This document shows positions 1 to 9,194 of a stretch of DNA of 62,475 nt, piece by piece. The stretch covers positions 1-62,475 of the forward strand of contig CAYVJG010000016.1 of the NCBI GenBank assembly GCA_964451785.1, in the 5' to 3' direction. The notes beneath the pieces are model-generated. The model was not told the DNA's origin, ran no database searches, and saw only the letters and a list, made by a program, of their open reading frames with translations. This stretch comes from JAJYSO01 sp964451785 (GTDB lineage: Bacteria > Bacteroidota > Bacteroidia > Flavobacteriales > Flavobacteriaceae). The position numbers and the translations under genes are program-made. Numbering within the stretch: the first letter of the stretch is position 1; each line of letters begins with the position of its first letter.

Positions 1-1
1 A

Positions 2-151
2 ATAAATGGAGCTGCCCTGCCCAAAGAAAAATGTGGTTTAGAAGCTTTTAAAAAGAAAAACTTTAGCCAAGCAATGAAAATGACTGTCTTGCGTAACGGA
101 AAAGAAAAGGTGATTACTTATCGAGTGCCACCATCGTTAAGTGGACAATAG
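2..151 (+). CDS. C-terminal end of a PDZ-domain-like protein (5' truncated)
   Basis: An open frame enters from the left edge and stops with TAG at 149-151, giving about 49 residues. It reads INGAALP..., then an alternating hydrophobic/charged strand ending in VLRNGKE followed by a final beta strand. 'xING...(20-25)...M.VLRNGKE' is the shape of the last part of a PDZ domain, as at the C-terminus of Bacteroidota retropepsin-like aspartyl proteases with a PDZ domain. Only the tail is visible, so the catalytic part, if any, cannot be judged. Confidence 0.5.
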   Translation: MNGAALPKEKCGLEAFKKKNFSQAMKMTVLRNGKEKVITYRVPPSLSGQ

Positions 152-189
152 TTTTGTTTGGTTTTATGAAACGCTATTAAAATAAGTTA

Positions 190-993
190 ATGAATCAATT
201 TACTCGATTTTGTTGGAAGGGGATAAAAGCTATCGAAAGACACAAGTCGTCTTATACGATAGTATTTTTAATTGTCATTAGTGTTTTTTTGCCCACAGCG
301 AAGTTGTCCGCTCAAGAAGTTTCAGGAAAAATAGTGATAGACAGCACGGCAAAAACTCAAGTTATTATAGAAAACAGTACACAGAATCACCGTGTTTATT
401 CCTCAGAAACGGGAGCATTCACCATCAAGGCTCAATTTGGAGACACCCTTATAGTTGGAAGCTTATTTTTGCAACCCAAACAGATTATTGTCGATAGTGC
501 AGCTTTGCAGTCTCCTATAAGGATTCGTCTTAAAAAGCGGCGATTTGATTTAGCGGAGGTTGTTGTCGATGCCAAAGGGCGCGATACCCTAGATGTCAAA
601 AAATTTAATCAGGAATTTCAGCAAAAACTCGCACGAGACATCCAAAAGCGCCCTTATTTATACAGTCCAAGCCATGGTAATATTGGAGACTTACTTTTAT
701 TTGCAACGCGAAAAATTGGCGATTTACTATTCGGTAAACGAGAAAAACCTACTAAGGTCATTCCTAGTATCACCGCAGATGATCTCGAAAATTTATTCGC
801 CAAAGAAGATCCGTTATTTAATGCCGACTTGCTTCAAAACACGCTTAAAATACCTTCGGAAAAAACCTATCTATTTTTTATTTATTGTGAAGATCACCAC
901 CTCAGCGGAAAACTTCTAAAGCAAGGTCATAAATTTCGGTTGTTGGATAAATTAGTGAAATTGGCCAAAGAGTTTAGCGTAAATGTAAAATAA
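190..993 (+). CDS. Exported carboxypeptidase-regulatory-like (CarboxypepD_reg-like) domain protein
   Basis: 267 residues. A hydrophobic segment at about 22-38 ending in LSAQ is a signal peptide or anchor, after an unusually long basic n-region. Residues 43-115 (start EVSGKIV, end IRIRLKKRRFDLAEVVV) match the beta-sandwich seen at the N-terminus of SusC-like proteins and in many stand-alone Bacteroidota envelope proteins. The rest is helical and charged without a recognised domain. The role is unknown; such proteins are thought to work in the cell envelope. It starts 38 bases after the preceding stop and may be cotranscribed with it. Confidence 0.7.
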   Translation: MNQFTRFCWKGIKAIERHKSSYTIVFLIVISVFLPTAKLSAQEVSGKIVIDSTAKTQVIIENSTQNHRVYSSETGAFTIKAQFGDTLIVGSLFLQPKQIIVDSAALQSPIRIRLKKRRFDLAEVVVDAKGRDTLDVKKFNQEFQQKLARDIQKRPYLYSPSHGNIGDLLLFATRKIGDLLFGKREKPTKVIPSITADDLENLFAKEDPLFNADLLQNTLKIPSEKTYLFFIYCEDHHLSGKLLKQGHKFRLLDKLVKLAKEFSVNVK

Positions 994-1039
994 GTTAAGA
1001 CTACTTTCACTAAATCCATTATTACTTATAAATTAGAGC

Positions 1040-1047
1040 TAAATTTG
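1040..1047 (+). promoter_or_regulatory. Candidate -7 box TAAATTTG
   Basis: A perfect match to the Bacteroidota -7 consensus TAnnTTTG, nine bases before the ATG at 1057. No TTG lies 17-23 bases upstream. If used, the transcript would start almost at the ATG. Confidence 0.35.
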
Positions 1048-1056
1048 TATAATTGA

Positions 1057-2262
1057 ATGGCGGCTCAAAAAAATCACTATCTCAACATACTTTGTCTAAT
1101 TATCGGATTATCCTTTTCACAAAGCCTTCTAGGCCAGAAATCAAAAGAACAAGTGCAAGCTAAGGATAGTTTGACTATTAAAGTCCTTAGGACAAACTTT
1201 AAGGCACAACCAGAAAAAAAAAGAAATTTTCGAGCTTTTTAAAAAAATACCTATATGCCGATCCTTCTACGTATAGCGGAAAATATTGGAATGATGTGGA
1301 AAAAGAAAAATACGATGTTTATGATTTTTCTGCTCAATTTATTTACGGTTCACAAGGAATAGATTTCCAATATGTCAAGAAATATATGAACGTTATTGTT
1401 CTTGGGATAGATAAGTTAAACGACAGTTTGTACACGATAAGCGCACAATATCAATTTAAAAAGAAATCTTGGTTTATATGGTGTATTCAGCGAATCAATG
1501 TTATTAAACAAGACGGCACCTGGAAGTTGCAAAACAATTTTGTTCATTATACCAAAAACTGGCAAACGTATCGAACAAAACACCTAACTTATCACTACAG
1601 TTGTAATTATGCATTAGATACCTCTGTGGCTAAAAATGCTGAAGAATTTTATAGTCAGTTAATTTCAACTTATCATTTATCCCCCTCCTCATCAAGTTGT
1701 CCAGTATTATTTAGCTAACTCGCTCAAAGAATTAGCCGCGTTAGAAGGTTTTGATTATATGTACGCCGGTTTTTCAACCGGATATACTTCGATGGCTGAT
1801 GGGAGTATCACAACTACCAAAGGCCCTTTTCATGCCCATGAATTGGTTCATTTGGCTTTTTCAACAAAAAACAATACCCGCAATTATCTCGTAGAAGAAG
1901 GCTGTGCTTATTATTTAGGATCGCGATTATATAACGCCAAAAGTTACCAAGAAAATATGCGGAAGCTCTGCCAGGATATTGTCAATAAGGATACGGTTTA
2001 TTCCATAGCGAACCTCATCAACCAAAGCCCTAAAATCCCGTGGAATGGCTACAGCTACAAATATCCTTTCGGAGCACTCTTATGCCAAATGGTTTATCAA
2101 AAACAAGGGGCGGCGGGGTTACGAGAACTTATGTTTACGGATACTTATAAAACTGAAGAATTAACTCAAACTCTTATGAATATACTGGGTTTCAATAAGA
2201 AACAGCAACTTTTTAAAGCTATTAAACAAGCGGCGGTAAACGAGCTGGCTAAGAATTATTAA
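1057..2262 (+). pseudogene. Exported zinc metallopeptidase (HExxH, gluzincin-like), broken by two frameshifts
   Basis: Three consecutive open segments in frames 1, 3 and 1 (1057-1242, about 1221-1718, about 1681-2262) read as one protein of about 400 residues. A signal peptide (LSFSQSLLGQ) is at the start. The last segment contains HELVH (HExxH zinc motif), and about 22 residues later LVEEGCAYYLG, which fits the third (Glu) ligand of gluzincins. The first shift falls at or near the A9 run at 1214-1222. The second falls at the C-run at 1681-1685, after which the original frame continues without a break through PPPHQVVQYYLANSLKEL into the catalytic part. Both are homopolymers, so either sequencing/assembly error or real decay is possible. 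The family is not named with certainty. Confidence 0.65.
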
Positions 2263-2317
2263 GAACACTATAAAGGTTCTCTCCATTAACCGTAAAAAAC
2301 ACTCCACAACAATCCTT

Positions 2318-3163
2318 ATGAAAAATAATATCTATCGCCTTCTTTTAAGTGTTTTACTAACCAGCATATTTGCAAGCTGTCAGAACACTGCTAATAAAAA
2401 ACTTGGCAACTTTAAAGCAATTTCTTGCGACAGTCTTTCGAGTCAACTGACAAATTATGATTCAAGAGAACTTACTCTTCTTGATGAGGAGGGTAATCCG
2501 GTTGGCGACACCGTTATCAAAATTAAAAAGAATCTTACCATCTATATTCCTTGTCGCGAATACATTTACCTTTCCAAATTTTATTCAAAGGAGGGAGAAC
2601 TTTTAGCCATCGGAAAAATTTTATTGATGCCTTTGGGAAAAAAGTGGCAGTATGACCAGTCGCAAGACGCTGTTTTGATTAAGCACAAGTTCCTCCCAGA
2701 ACAAAAAAAAGCGGTCAAGGCCTATTTCAAAGAAAATAATTATCCGGTTATGCATTGGCAAAACGAAACAAAAACAGGGATTCAAGAAAATGTCACAACT
2801 GTGTGGACGCATCCTTTTAGAAGTAATCAATACGTCTTGACCGAAGTAGCACCCTTTCCTAGCGTTAGACTTCCTTTAAAAGTAGGGAATGATTGGGTCT
2901 CTCATCTATCTATCGGTGAGGGTTGGGGACCATGGGAAAACACCACAGGTTATAGTCAATATGAAGTGCTGAGCAAGGAAGAGCTGTTCTTAAAAAGATT
3001 AAACGCTAGCCTGTCTTGTTTTAAAATTAAAGCTAGTGAAAAATTTGATTTTGGCACGTCTTATCTCACCTATTATTTCTCAAAAAACTATGGGTTTGTT
3101 AAGGAAATTTATCAGTTTTATAACGGTGAAAAGTTAATTATTGAACTTATTGATGTCAGGTAA
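2318..3163 (+). CDS. Hypothetical lipoprotein
   Basis: 281 residues. The N-terminus has a lipoprotein signal: a hydrophobic stretch, then IFASC with Cys at about residue 21 (signal peptidase II site). No known domain is recognised in the remainder, which is mostly beta-type sequence rich in aromatic residues. It follows the broken metallopeptidase by 55 bases on the same strand. Probably anchored to the inner or outer membrane facing the periplasm; function unknown. Confidence 0.7.
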   Translation: MKNNIYRLLLSVLLTSIFASCQNTANKKLGNFKAISCDSLSSQLTNYDSRELTLLDEEGNPVGDTVIKIKKNLTIYIPCREYIYLSKFYSKEGELLAIGKILLMPLGKKWQYDQSQDAVLIKHKFLPEQKKAVKAYFKENNYPVMHWQNETKTGIQENVTTVWTHPFRSNQYVLTEVAPFPSVRLPLKVGNDWVSHLSIGEGWGPWENTTGYSQYEVLSKEELFLKRLNASLSCFKIKASEKFDFGTSYLTYYFSKNYGFVKEIYQFYNGEKLIIELIDVR

Positions 3164-3564
3164 TGACTTAATTTATTGCATTCTTTTTCCTACTACAAGC
3201 AAAAGATGTCAAAGACTGTGGACCAAGCTGTTTAAAAATTATCACCAAACACTTCAAAAGAATTCTTTTTCAATCTACTTCAAGGTAGACAGCCCCAAAA
3301 AACTTGGCTTGACCCCCTAACGGTTTATTACTAGATATAATTATCATCTCTCTTTATTATAAACACAAGGTATTTCCCTCTGAGAATAAATGCGTTTAAT
3401 TTTCAGAAGTCAGTTTTTTTGATTAACTTTAACAACTACAATAATATTGTAAGGATAAATTAAATAGTCCCATGTTGACTTTATCTTGTTGTCCTATTTT
3501 GTCCTATTTAATTTATAATCCACGGTATTAGACCAACTTAAAAATAAACCTAATTGGCATAATT
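3164..3564. other. 401-bp intergenic region, nothing recognised
   Basis: AT-rich, with stops in all frames and no convincing hairpin, RNA gene or repeat. The short direct repeat TTGTCCTATT occurs twice at about 3489-3510 (GTTGTCCTATTTTGTCCTA). It presumably carries the promoter of the next gene, but no clear TAnnTTTG box was found. Confidence 0.4.
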
Positions 3565-4185
3565 ATGAAGTCTATAGTTATCCTTCTCTCAATGACATTG
3601 CTATGCTCATCACTAAGCTTTGGCCAACAGAATCCAGTTCAAAATTTAGGTTTTACACAATGGTATAGTACGCCGAATAACTATTTCCACTTACAATGGG
3701 ATGAACCTGAGCAGCCTCACGATGTAATTATTGGCTATAACATTTATCGCAACAACGATTTTTACATGTTCATAGAAAATGAAACCGATATCTATAATAT
3801 CGGATCAGCAACAAATTGTGGCGGAGAAGACTTTTTATTATACAACAATTTACAACCTTTTTATACGCACGTAACTGCTGTTTATAAACCTGATAGTACT
3901 GAATCGGATTACATTGATTCAGTTTACGTTTTAGGACCTGCTATGACAGTAAAGTCTTACAAAGAGCAAAGATTAAAAATTTACCCCAATCCGTCAAAAG
4001 GAGTGGTTAACATCACAAACAATCATGATTTTAAGAATATTAAGGTATTTGATATTACAGGAAAAACAGTAAAAAATTCAAAATTTCAATCTCCAATTGA
4101 TTTATCTAACACTAGCAAAGGTATTTACTTTATTAAATTAGAATCTGACAACAAGAGTATCACACGTAAAATAATTCTTGAGTAG
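3565..4185 (+). CDS. Small T9SS cargo protein (fibronectin-III-like domain plus type A sorting domain)
   Basis: 206 residues. Signal peptide 1-21 (ends SFGQ). Residues 25-115 resemble a single fibronectin type III fold (LQWDEPEQ..., GYNIYRN..., HVTAVYK). The last 70 residues (137-206) are a T9SS type A sorting domain: LKIYPNPSKG at its start, IKVFDITGKTV in the middle and GIYFIKLES...RKIILE at the end. The protein should cross the outer membrane by the type IX system and be released or surface-attached. The mature passenger is small (about 110 residues), and its target is unknown. Confidence 0.85.
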   Translation: MKSIVILLSMTLLCSSLSFGQQNPVQNLGFTQWYSTPNNYFHLQWDEPEQPHDVIIGYNIYRNNDFYMFIENETDIYNIGSATNCGGEDFLLYNNLQPFYTHVTAVYKPDSTESDYIDSVYVLGPAMTVKSYKEQRLKIYPNPSKGVVNITNNHDFKNIKVFDITGKTVKNSKFQSPIDLSNTSKGIYFIKLESDNKSITRKIILE

Positions 4186-4459
4186 AATAGATTATGACAA
4201 CAAGACTAAATCATTATAAATTATTCCCAATCAAATAAGCTATCCCGCAGTTTTACAGAAACGAGTTAAGTCCGTTCACTGTTCTAAGTTTTTACCTAGC
4301 AAGCGGAATAAACCAAACGCTGCGCACTTAACTTTTTATCGGCTGAAAAATGGCAATGCCCGTTAACTTTCGGTAGGCTGACTTAGTTGTTTTTTTTAAG
4401 TTAGTCGAGTCTTACCCCAATGAAAAAAAATTTACCTTATCCTAACACTCCTCTATTCC

Positions 4460-6223
4460 ATGAAACATCTAATTTTCCTTTTTAGTTTAATCCTTTACAG
4501 TTCTGTATGTTTTTGTCAAACGCAAAAGTCAATAGGAACTGATTTTATCAACCATTTATTCACAAAAAACTATACTGCAGCTTATCAAGCTTTTGACGAC
4601 ACTGTAAAAAATCAATTATCGATCAATACACTTCAGAACGCCGCGCAACAAGCAGAGGGACAATTTGGTGTTTTTAAAAAAATCATCTCCGTTGATGCTG
4701 TAGCCCAAGCTCCCTACACGGCATATTTCTATTATTCAAAATTTGAAGGGGCAAAATTAGACATTAAGCTCGTGTTTTCAAAAGCGAATAAAATTGTCGG
4801 ATTCTTTTTTGTTCCACATCAAAATCGAGGAAAGGAAGAAAAGGAATTAGAACCAGAAATGACAAAAAAGGAAGATTCAATCAATGGGATTGTCGGCGAT
4901 TGGTATGGTGCGCTCGATTTAGGGATGATGAAACTTCCGATGGTTTTACACCTCAAACATACAAAATCAGGTTATACTGCCACAATGGATAGCCCTAAAC
5001 AAGGCGCTACAGGCATCCCGGTTCCTAAGGCAAGTGTTCGCCAAGACAGTTTGTTTTTAGATATGAGTAATATGAAGGCCAAATTCAGTGGCGTGATTTT
5101 GACCGCACCTCAACGTATTAATGGTGAATTTTCTCAGCGCGGTATGAGTTTTCCGCTTGTTTTTACACGCAAAGAGCCAGCACCTCCAAAACATCCGCAA
5201 GAACCTCATCCACCTTACCCCTATCATTCAGAAGAAGTTACTTTTCACAATACCCAACAGGATGTAACTTTAGCCGGAACCCTAACTTACCCTAAAGCAG
5301 GTTCAAACTTCCCGGCAGTTATTTTAATTACCGGAAGCGGCCCTCAAGACCGCAATGAAGAAATATTAGGACACAAGCCTTTTTTAGTGATTGCTGATTA
5401 CTTAACGCGCCAAGGCATAGCAGTTTTGCGTTTTGACGATCGAGGTGTCGGAGAATCTACAGGAACTTTTAAAGGAGCGACTACTGCTGATTTTGCTACC
5501 GATGTAACTGCGGCTTTTGACTACCTATTGAGTAGACCTGAAATTGCATCAACTAAAATCGGATTGATGGGACATAGTGAAGGTGGAGCTATTGCGCCTA
5601 TGGTAGCCTCCCAAAACAAAAAGGTAGATTTTATCGTATTATTAGCCGGTCCCGGAGTGAGTGGCGGACAAGTTTTGCTGGAACAACAGCAACTCATTGC
5701 ACAGGCAAAAGGACTTCCAAAAGCAATTATTCAAGCTAATTATCAGGTAAATCAACAGGCCTATCAGCTCATTACCGAAATACAAGACAGCAGTTCCCTT
5801 CGAGAAAAGCTTCAAAATTATTTTACCAAATCCTTGAAAGCACATCCGGTGTTGTATAAAACTGATGGACTTTCCCTTCAGAAAGCGGTTGACATGCGAG
5901 TTGAAGCTTATATGGATCCGTGGATGCGATTTTTTATTGCTTATAATCCTGCTCTGACTCTAGAAAAAGTAGGTTGTCCGGTGTTGGCTCTAAACGGAAG
6001 TCGTGATTTGCAGGTTTCAGCAATACAGAATTTACCGGCTATTCGCGCTGCTTTAGAAAAAGGTGGAAATGCTCAAATAACGCTAAAAAAATTGTCGGGA
6101 TTAAACCATTTGTTTCAAAAGAGTGAAACCGGATTACCGACGGAATACAGTCAAATCGAAATGAGCTTTTCACCTAAAGCGCTTGAACTTATCAAAGATT
6201 GGATTCTTAAAACCGCCGATTGA
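4460..6223 (+). CDS. Exported alpha/beta hydrolase with N-terminal DUF3887-like domain
   Basis: 587 residues. Signal peptide 1-19. Residues 24-125 resemble DUF3887 (a small cystatin/NTF2-like domain often fused to hydrolases), 140-235 is a beta-rich region, and 255-587 is an S33/BAAT-type alpha/beta hydrolase. The nucleophile elbow GHSEGG places Ser373. ITGSGPQDRNEE forms the oxyanion-side loop, and SGLNHLFQ near the end supplies the probable catalytic His550. It should act in the periplasm as an esterase or peptidase on an unknown substrate. It is transcribed alone and convergent with the permease gene, with 62 bases between the stops. Confidence 0.85.
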   Translation: MKHLIFLFSLILYSSVCFCQTQKSIGTDFINHLFTKNYTAAYQAFDDTVKNQLSINTLQNAAQQAEGQFGVFKKIISVDAVAQAPYTAYFYYSKFEGAKLDIKLVFSKANKIVGFFFVPHQNRGKEEKELEPEMTKKEDSINGIVGDWYGALDLGMMKLPMVLHLKHTKSGYTATMDSPKQGATGIPVPKASVRQDSLFLDMSNMKAKFSGVILTAPQRINGEFSQRGMSFPLVFTRKEPAPPKHPQEPHPPYPYHSEEVTFHNTQQDVTLAGTLTYPKAGSNFPAVILITGSGPQDRNEEILGHKPFLVIADYLTRQGIAVLRFDDRGVGESTGTFKGATTADFATDVTAAFDYLLSRPEIASTKIGLMGHSEGGAIAPMVASQNKKVDFIVLLAGPGVSGGQVLLEQQQLIAQAKGLPKAIIQANYQVNQQAYQLITEIQDSSSLREKLQNYFTKSLKAHPVLYKTDGLSLQKAVDMRVEAYMDPWMRFFIAYNPALTLEKVGCPVLALNGSRDLQVSAIQNLPAIRAALEKGGNAQITLKKLSGLNHLFQKSETGLPTEYSQIEMSFSPKALELIKDWILKTAD

Positions 6224-6285
6224 TAGTTCCTATTGAAAAGTCATCAGAAAGTCTTTGTTGAAAACTATTTTTTCTCCAAAACGTA

Positions 6286-7527
6286 TCACTCAAATCGAAT
6301 CGCCTTGACAGGAGTAATTTTAGTGATAATGTAAGATGGGACGAGCAGCATGAGCAAACAGAGGGCTAGGGTGCCGATATTTATGAGCAAGATGTAACCA
6401 ATACTGAGGTAAACAGGAGCTTCAGTAACGTAATAGGTACTCGGATCGAGCGGAATGATTTTGAAATACTTTTGAACGAGCAGCATACCGATGCCGATGA
6501 GATTTCCCCAGAAGAGTCCTTTACCGATAAGATAAGCTGCGTTATATAAAAATACTTTACGCACACTCCAGTCGTTACTGCCCAAGGCTTTAAGCATGCC
6601 GATCATTTGAGTACGTTCAAGGATAAGTACAAGTAAAGCGGTAATCATATTGATACCTGCCACAATAATCATAATACCTATAATAAGGTAAATATTAAAA
6701 TCAAATAACGAGAGCCATTCAAAAATAGCGGGATATTTTTGTGTAATGGTACGCGCATCGAGAAAAGAGCCTACCTGCTTGTACACTTGGCCACCGACTT
6801 GGTCGAGTTGGTCAAAATCATTAATAAAGACTTCAAATCCGCCAACTTGATTCTTGTCCCATTTATTAAGGCGTTGAACTTGATTGATATCAGCGATAAG
6901 AAAGGTTTTATCAAATTCGCGAAATCCGGAATTAAAGATCCCGACAATAGTAAAGGCCACTAAGCGGGTGCGATCTTGACTGGCATTGTTCATAAAGTAA
7001 ACGATTACCTTGTCGCCGAGTTTAAAATGCAAACGCTTGGCCATGTATTCTGAAAGTAGAATTTCGCGACTGTATTTATCGGGATTACTGTAGTCGGGCA
7101 ATCGGCCTTGAGTGAGGTAGTTTTTGAGATATTTCCAACGGTAATCCGTTCCTACACCTTTAATTACTACAGCCTCAAAGTCGGTTGCCGTGCGAATAAT
7201 GCCGTATTTTGTAGCGATAGCCTGGATGTGATTTACTTCGGGAACGGCAGTGAATTTCGGATAAAAGCTCTGATCTTTAGAAATAGGTTTATCCGTAACT
7301 TGCGCACTGATATTATCAAGGTTTTCAATGGTAATATGCCCGTTGAAGGCTTCAATTTTTTCGCGGATTTTTTGTTTGAGTCCTATACCTGTAGCCACAG
7401 AAATCAGCATCATCACTATACCAATGGCAATAGCGGTGACAGCAATTTTAATAATTGGCGCAGAAATACTATTTTTATAATCTTTGGCGCTAATTAAGCG
7501 TTTAGCAATAAATAATTCGAAACTCAA
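6286..7527 (-). CDS. ABC transporter permease, LolC/LolE-type (FtsX/MacB family)
   Basis: 413 residues. One membrane helix at about 25-45, a periplasmic domain of about 220 residues (MacB-PCD type), then three helices at about 280-400, the topology of LolC/LolE and FtsX-like permeases. In Bacteroidota such permeases are thought to move lipoproteins out of the inner membrane, together with an ATPase encoded elsewhere. The start MSFELFIAKRL is typical of the family, so the start at 7527 is well supported. That leaves only 8 bases to the start of the divergent DUF1343 gene. Confidence 0.85.
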   Translation of the reverse strand: MSFELFIAKRLISAKDYKNSISAPIIKIAVTAIAIGIVMMLISVATGIGLKQKIREKIEAFNGHITIENLDNISAQVTDKPISKDQSFYPKFTAVPEVNHIQAIATKYGIIRTATDFEAVVIKGVGTDYRWKYLKNYLTQGRLPDYSNPDKYSREILLSEYMAKRLHFKLGDKVIVYFMNNASQDRTRLVAFTIVGIFNSGFREFDKTFLIADINQVQRLNKWDKNQVGGFEVFINDFDQLDQVGGQVYKQVGSFLDARTITQKYPAIFEWLSLFDFNIYLIIGIMIIVAGINMITALLVLILERTQMIGMLKALGSNDWSVRKVFLYNAAYLIGKGLFWGNLIGIGMLLVQKYFKIIPLDPSTYYVTEAPVYLSIGYILLINIGTLALCLLMLLVPSYIITKITPVKAIRFE

Positions 7528-7535
7528 GAGACACT

Positions 7536-8762
7536 ATGTTAAATCAATTCGTCAAAAGTACGGTTTTTCTTCTTTTTTTCAGTCTGTTTTCGTACCCAAC
7601 AATAGCACAACAGCAAAAAGCTACAAAAAGTAGTTCCTCTACAACTAAACACACAAAAGCGTCAATTATTGTAGGTGCCAATCGCACAGCGGCTTATTTA
7701 CCAATTTTAAAAGGCAAACGCGTGGGCATTGTGGGCAATCAAACCACCGTTGTATTTAAGGAAAATGGCCATATTCACTTAGTCGATTCGCTTATAAATT
7801 TAGGCGTTAATGTCACCACTGTATTTGCGCCAGAGCACGGATTTAGAGGGCATGCTGATGCGGGAGAGCATGTCAAAAACGGTGTAGACCAAAAAACAGG
7901 CTTACCTATCATTTCGCTTTACGGCAGCCATAAAAAACCAACCGCTGAAGATTTGAAGCGCGTAGATGTCTTAATTTTTGACATTCAGGATGTAGGATTG
8001 CGATTTTACACCTATATCTCAACCTTACATTATGTGATGGAAGCTTGTGCAGAGAACGCTATTCCATTAATAGTGCTAGATCGACCAAACCCGAATGGTC
8101 ATTATATAGACGGTCCTATTTTAGAACCCGCGCATCGCAGTTTTGTCGGCATGGATCCGGTGCCGGTAGTGCATGGGATGACCATAGGTGAATATGCCCA
8201 GATGATTAACGGCGAAGGCTGGTTGCCAAATGATTTGCAGTGTGATTTAACGGTAATAACCATGGGCAATTACACTAGAGATATGGCTTATGATTTACCG
8301 ATTAAGCCTTCTCCTAACCTTCCTAATGCACAGGCGATCAACTTGTATCCGAGTTTGTGCTTTTTTGAAGGCACTACAGTAAACGCCGGTCGTGGCACTG
8401 CTCACCAATTTCAGGTTTTCGGATCGCCATATTTAGATGTGGGTTATTTTGATTACAGCTATACACCACACCCCAATGCAGGGTCGGCACACCCTAAACA
8501 TGAAGGTAAATTGTGTTATGGTCGTGATTTGCGCAACTATCCGCGCTTGTCAAAAATTAATTTAGAGTGGTTGATTGCAGCTTATCAACACACGGCTCAT
8601 CCAGAAAAATTTTTCACGAATTTCTTTACAAAATTAGCAGGAACAACGCGTTTACAACAGCAGATAGAAACAGGGTGTTCCGCTGCTGAAATTCGTCAGT
8701 CTTGGGCCAAAGGACTAAAATCTTACAAGGCTATGCGTCAGGCGTATTTGTTGTATCCTTGA
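7536..8762 (+). CDS. namZ: NamZ-like exo-beta-N-acetylmuramidase (DUF1343, GH171)
   Basis: 408 residues. Signal peptide of about 25 residues (ends TIAQQQ), then the full DUF1343 domain: KGKRVGIVGNQT, APEHGFRG, SLYGSHKKPT, VDVLIFDIQDVGLRFYTYI, VLDRPNPNG, GRGTAHQFQVFGSP. DUF1343 proteins of Bacteroidota include NamZ, which removes N-acetylmuramic acid from the non-reducing end of peptidoglycan fragments. This points to cell-wall recycling in the periplasm. The start fits the signal peptide and lies 8 bases from the divergent permease start, so each promoter must lie inside the other gene. Confidence 0.85.
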   Translation: MLNQFVKSTVFLLFFSLFSYPTIAQQQKATKSSSSTTKHTKASIIVGANRTAAYLPILKGKRVGIVGNQTTVVFKENGHIHLVDSLINLGVNVTTVFAPEHGFRGHADAGEHVKNGVDQKTGLPIISLYGSHKKPTAEDLKRVDVLIFDIQDVGLRFYTYISTLHYVMEACAENAIPLIVLDRPNPNGHYIDGPILEPAHRSFVGMDPVPVVHGMTIGEYAQMINGEGWLPNDLQCDLTVITMGNYTRDMAYDLPIKPSPNLPNAQAINLYPSLCFFEGTTVNAGRGTAHQFQVFGSPYLDVGYFDYSYTPHPNAGSAHPKHEGKLCYGRDLRNYPRLSKINLEWLIAAYQHTAHPEKFFTNFFTKLAGTTRLQQQIETGCSAAEIRQSWAKGLKSYKAMRQAYLLYP

Positions 8763-8764
8763 TC

Positions 8765-8887
8765 CAGAGGCCACGCGAAAGGATTCGTGCGACAGCGAAG
8801 GATTTATCGAAAAATCGGCGTATTACAATACGCCGATACCGGAGTCATGGCATATACAACATGGGGCGAAATATTAGTGTTAGGTTA
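8765..8887. repeat. Candidate interspersed repeat with a central palindrome
   Basis: Directly behind the namZ stop lies about 120 bp that differs from the AT-rich DNA after it: it is richer in GC and open in all three forward frames. At its centre, 8814-8837 is a perfect 11-bp inverted repeat (ATCGGCGTATT / AATACGCCGAT, 2-base spacer). One frame ends in ESWHIQHGAKY. I recall that tail on unrelated flavobacterial gene predictions, which would be expected of a dispersed repeat; this is memory, not a search. No second copy is in this window. The hairpin may also end namZ transcription. Confidence 0.4.
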
Positions 8888-9027
8888 AAAATCAATTTTT
8901 AGCTGAATACCTATAAAACAAATTTATAATTTAATCTTAAAAATACAGTTAAAAATTCTTTACCTCAATTTTAATTTATAATTATCAAATCATCTGTTTT
9001 ATTGTGTATATTTAGTCAATTTGGTTA

Positions 9028-9041
9028 AATAAGCGCTTATT
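9028..9041. promoter_or_regulatory. 14-bp perfect palindrome AATAAGCGCTTATT
   Basis: A perfect two-fold symmetric site about 155 bases upstream of the lipoprotein/M4 protease pair. The size fits a dimeric repressor operator. No regulator is encoded nearby, so this is only a candidate. Confidence 0.25.
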
Positions 9042-9194
9042 ACTTTTCATTTAAACAATAAGAGCAAATTTCTGTGCTCCTCATCCAACTAAATAGCTCA
9101 TTCACCTATTCTTAGTAAGAAAAATATTAGTATATTTAGCACCCTAAAAGCTTAATAATTCTGTTAAATTTCAGAGTTCATAAGTCAGAAAGTT

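Noticed and set aside
8702..8902. 66-residue frame overlapping the namZ end
   Set aside because: It overlaps a well-supported gene and is one of three open frames through the palindrome-bearing segment; treated as candidate repeat DNA.
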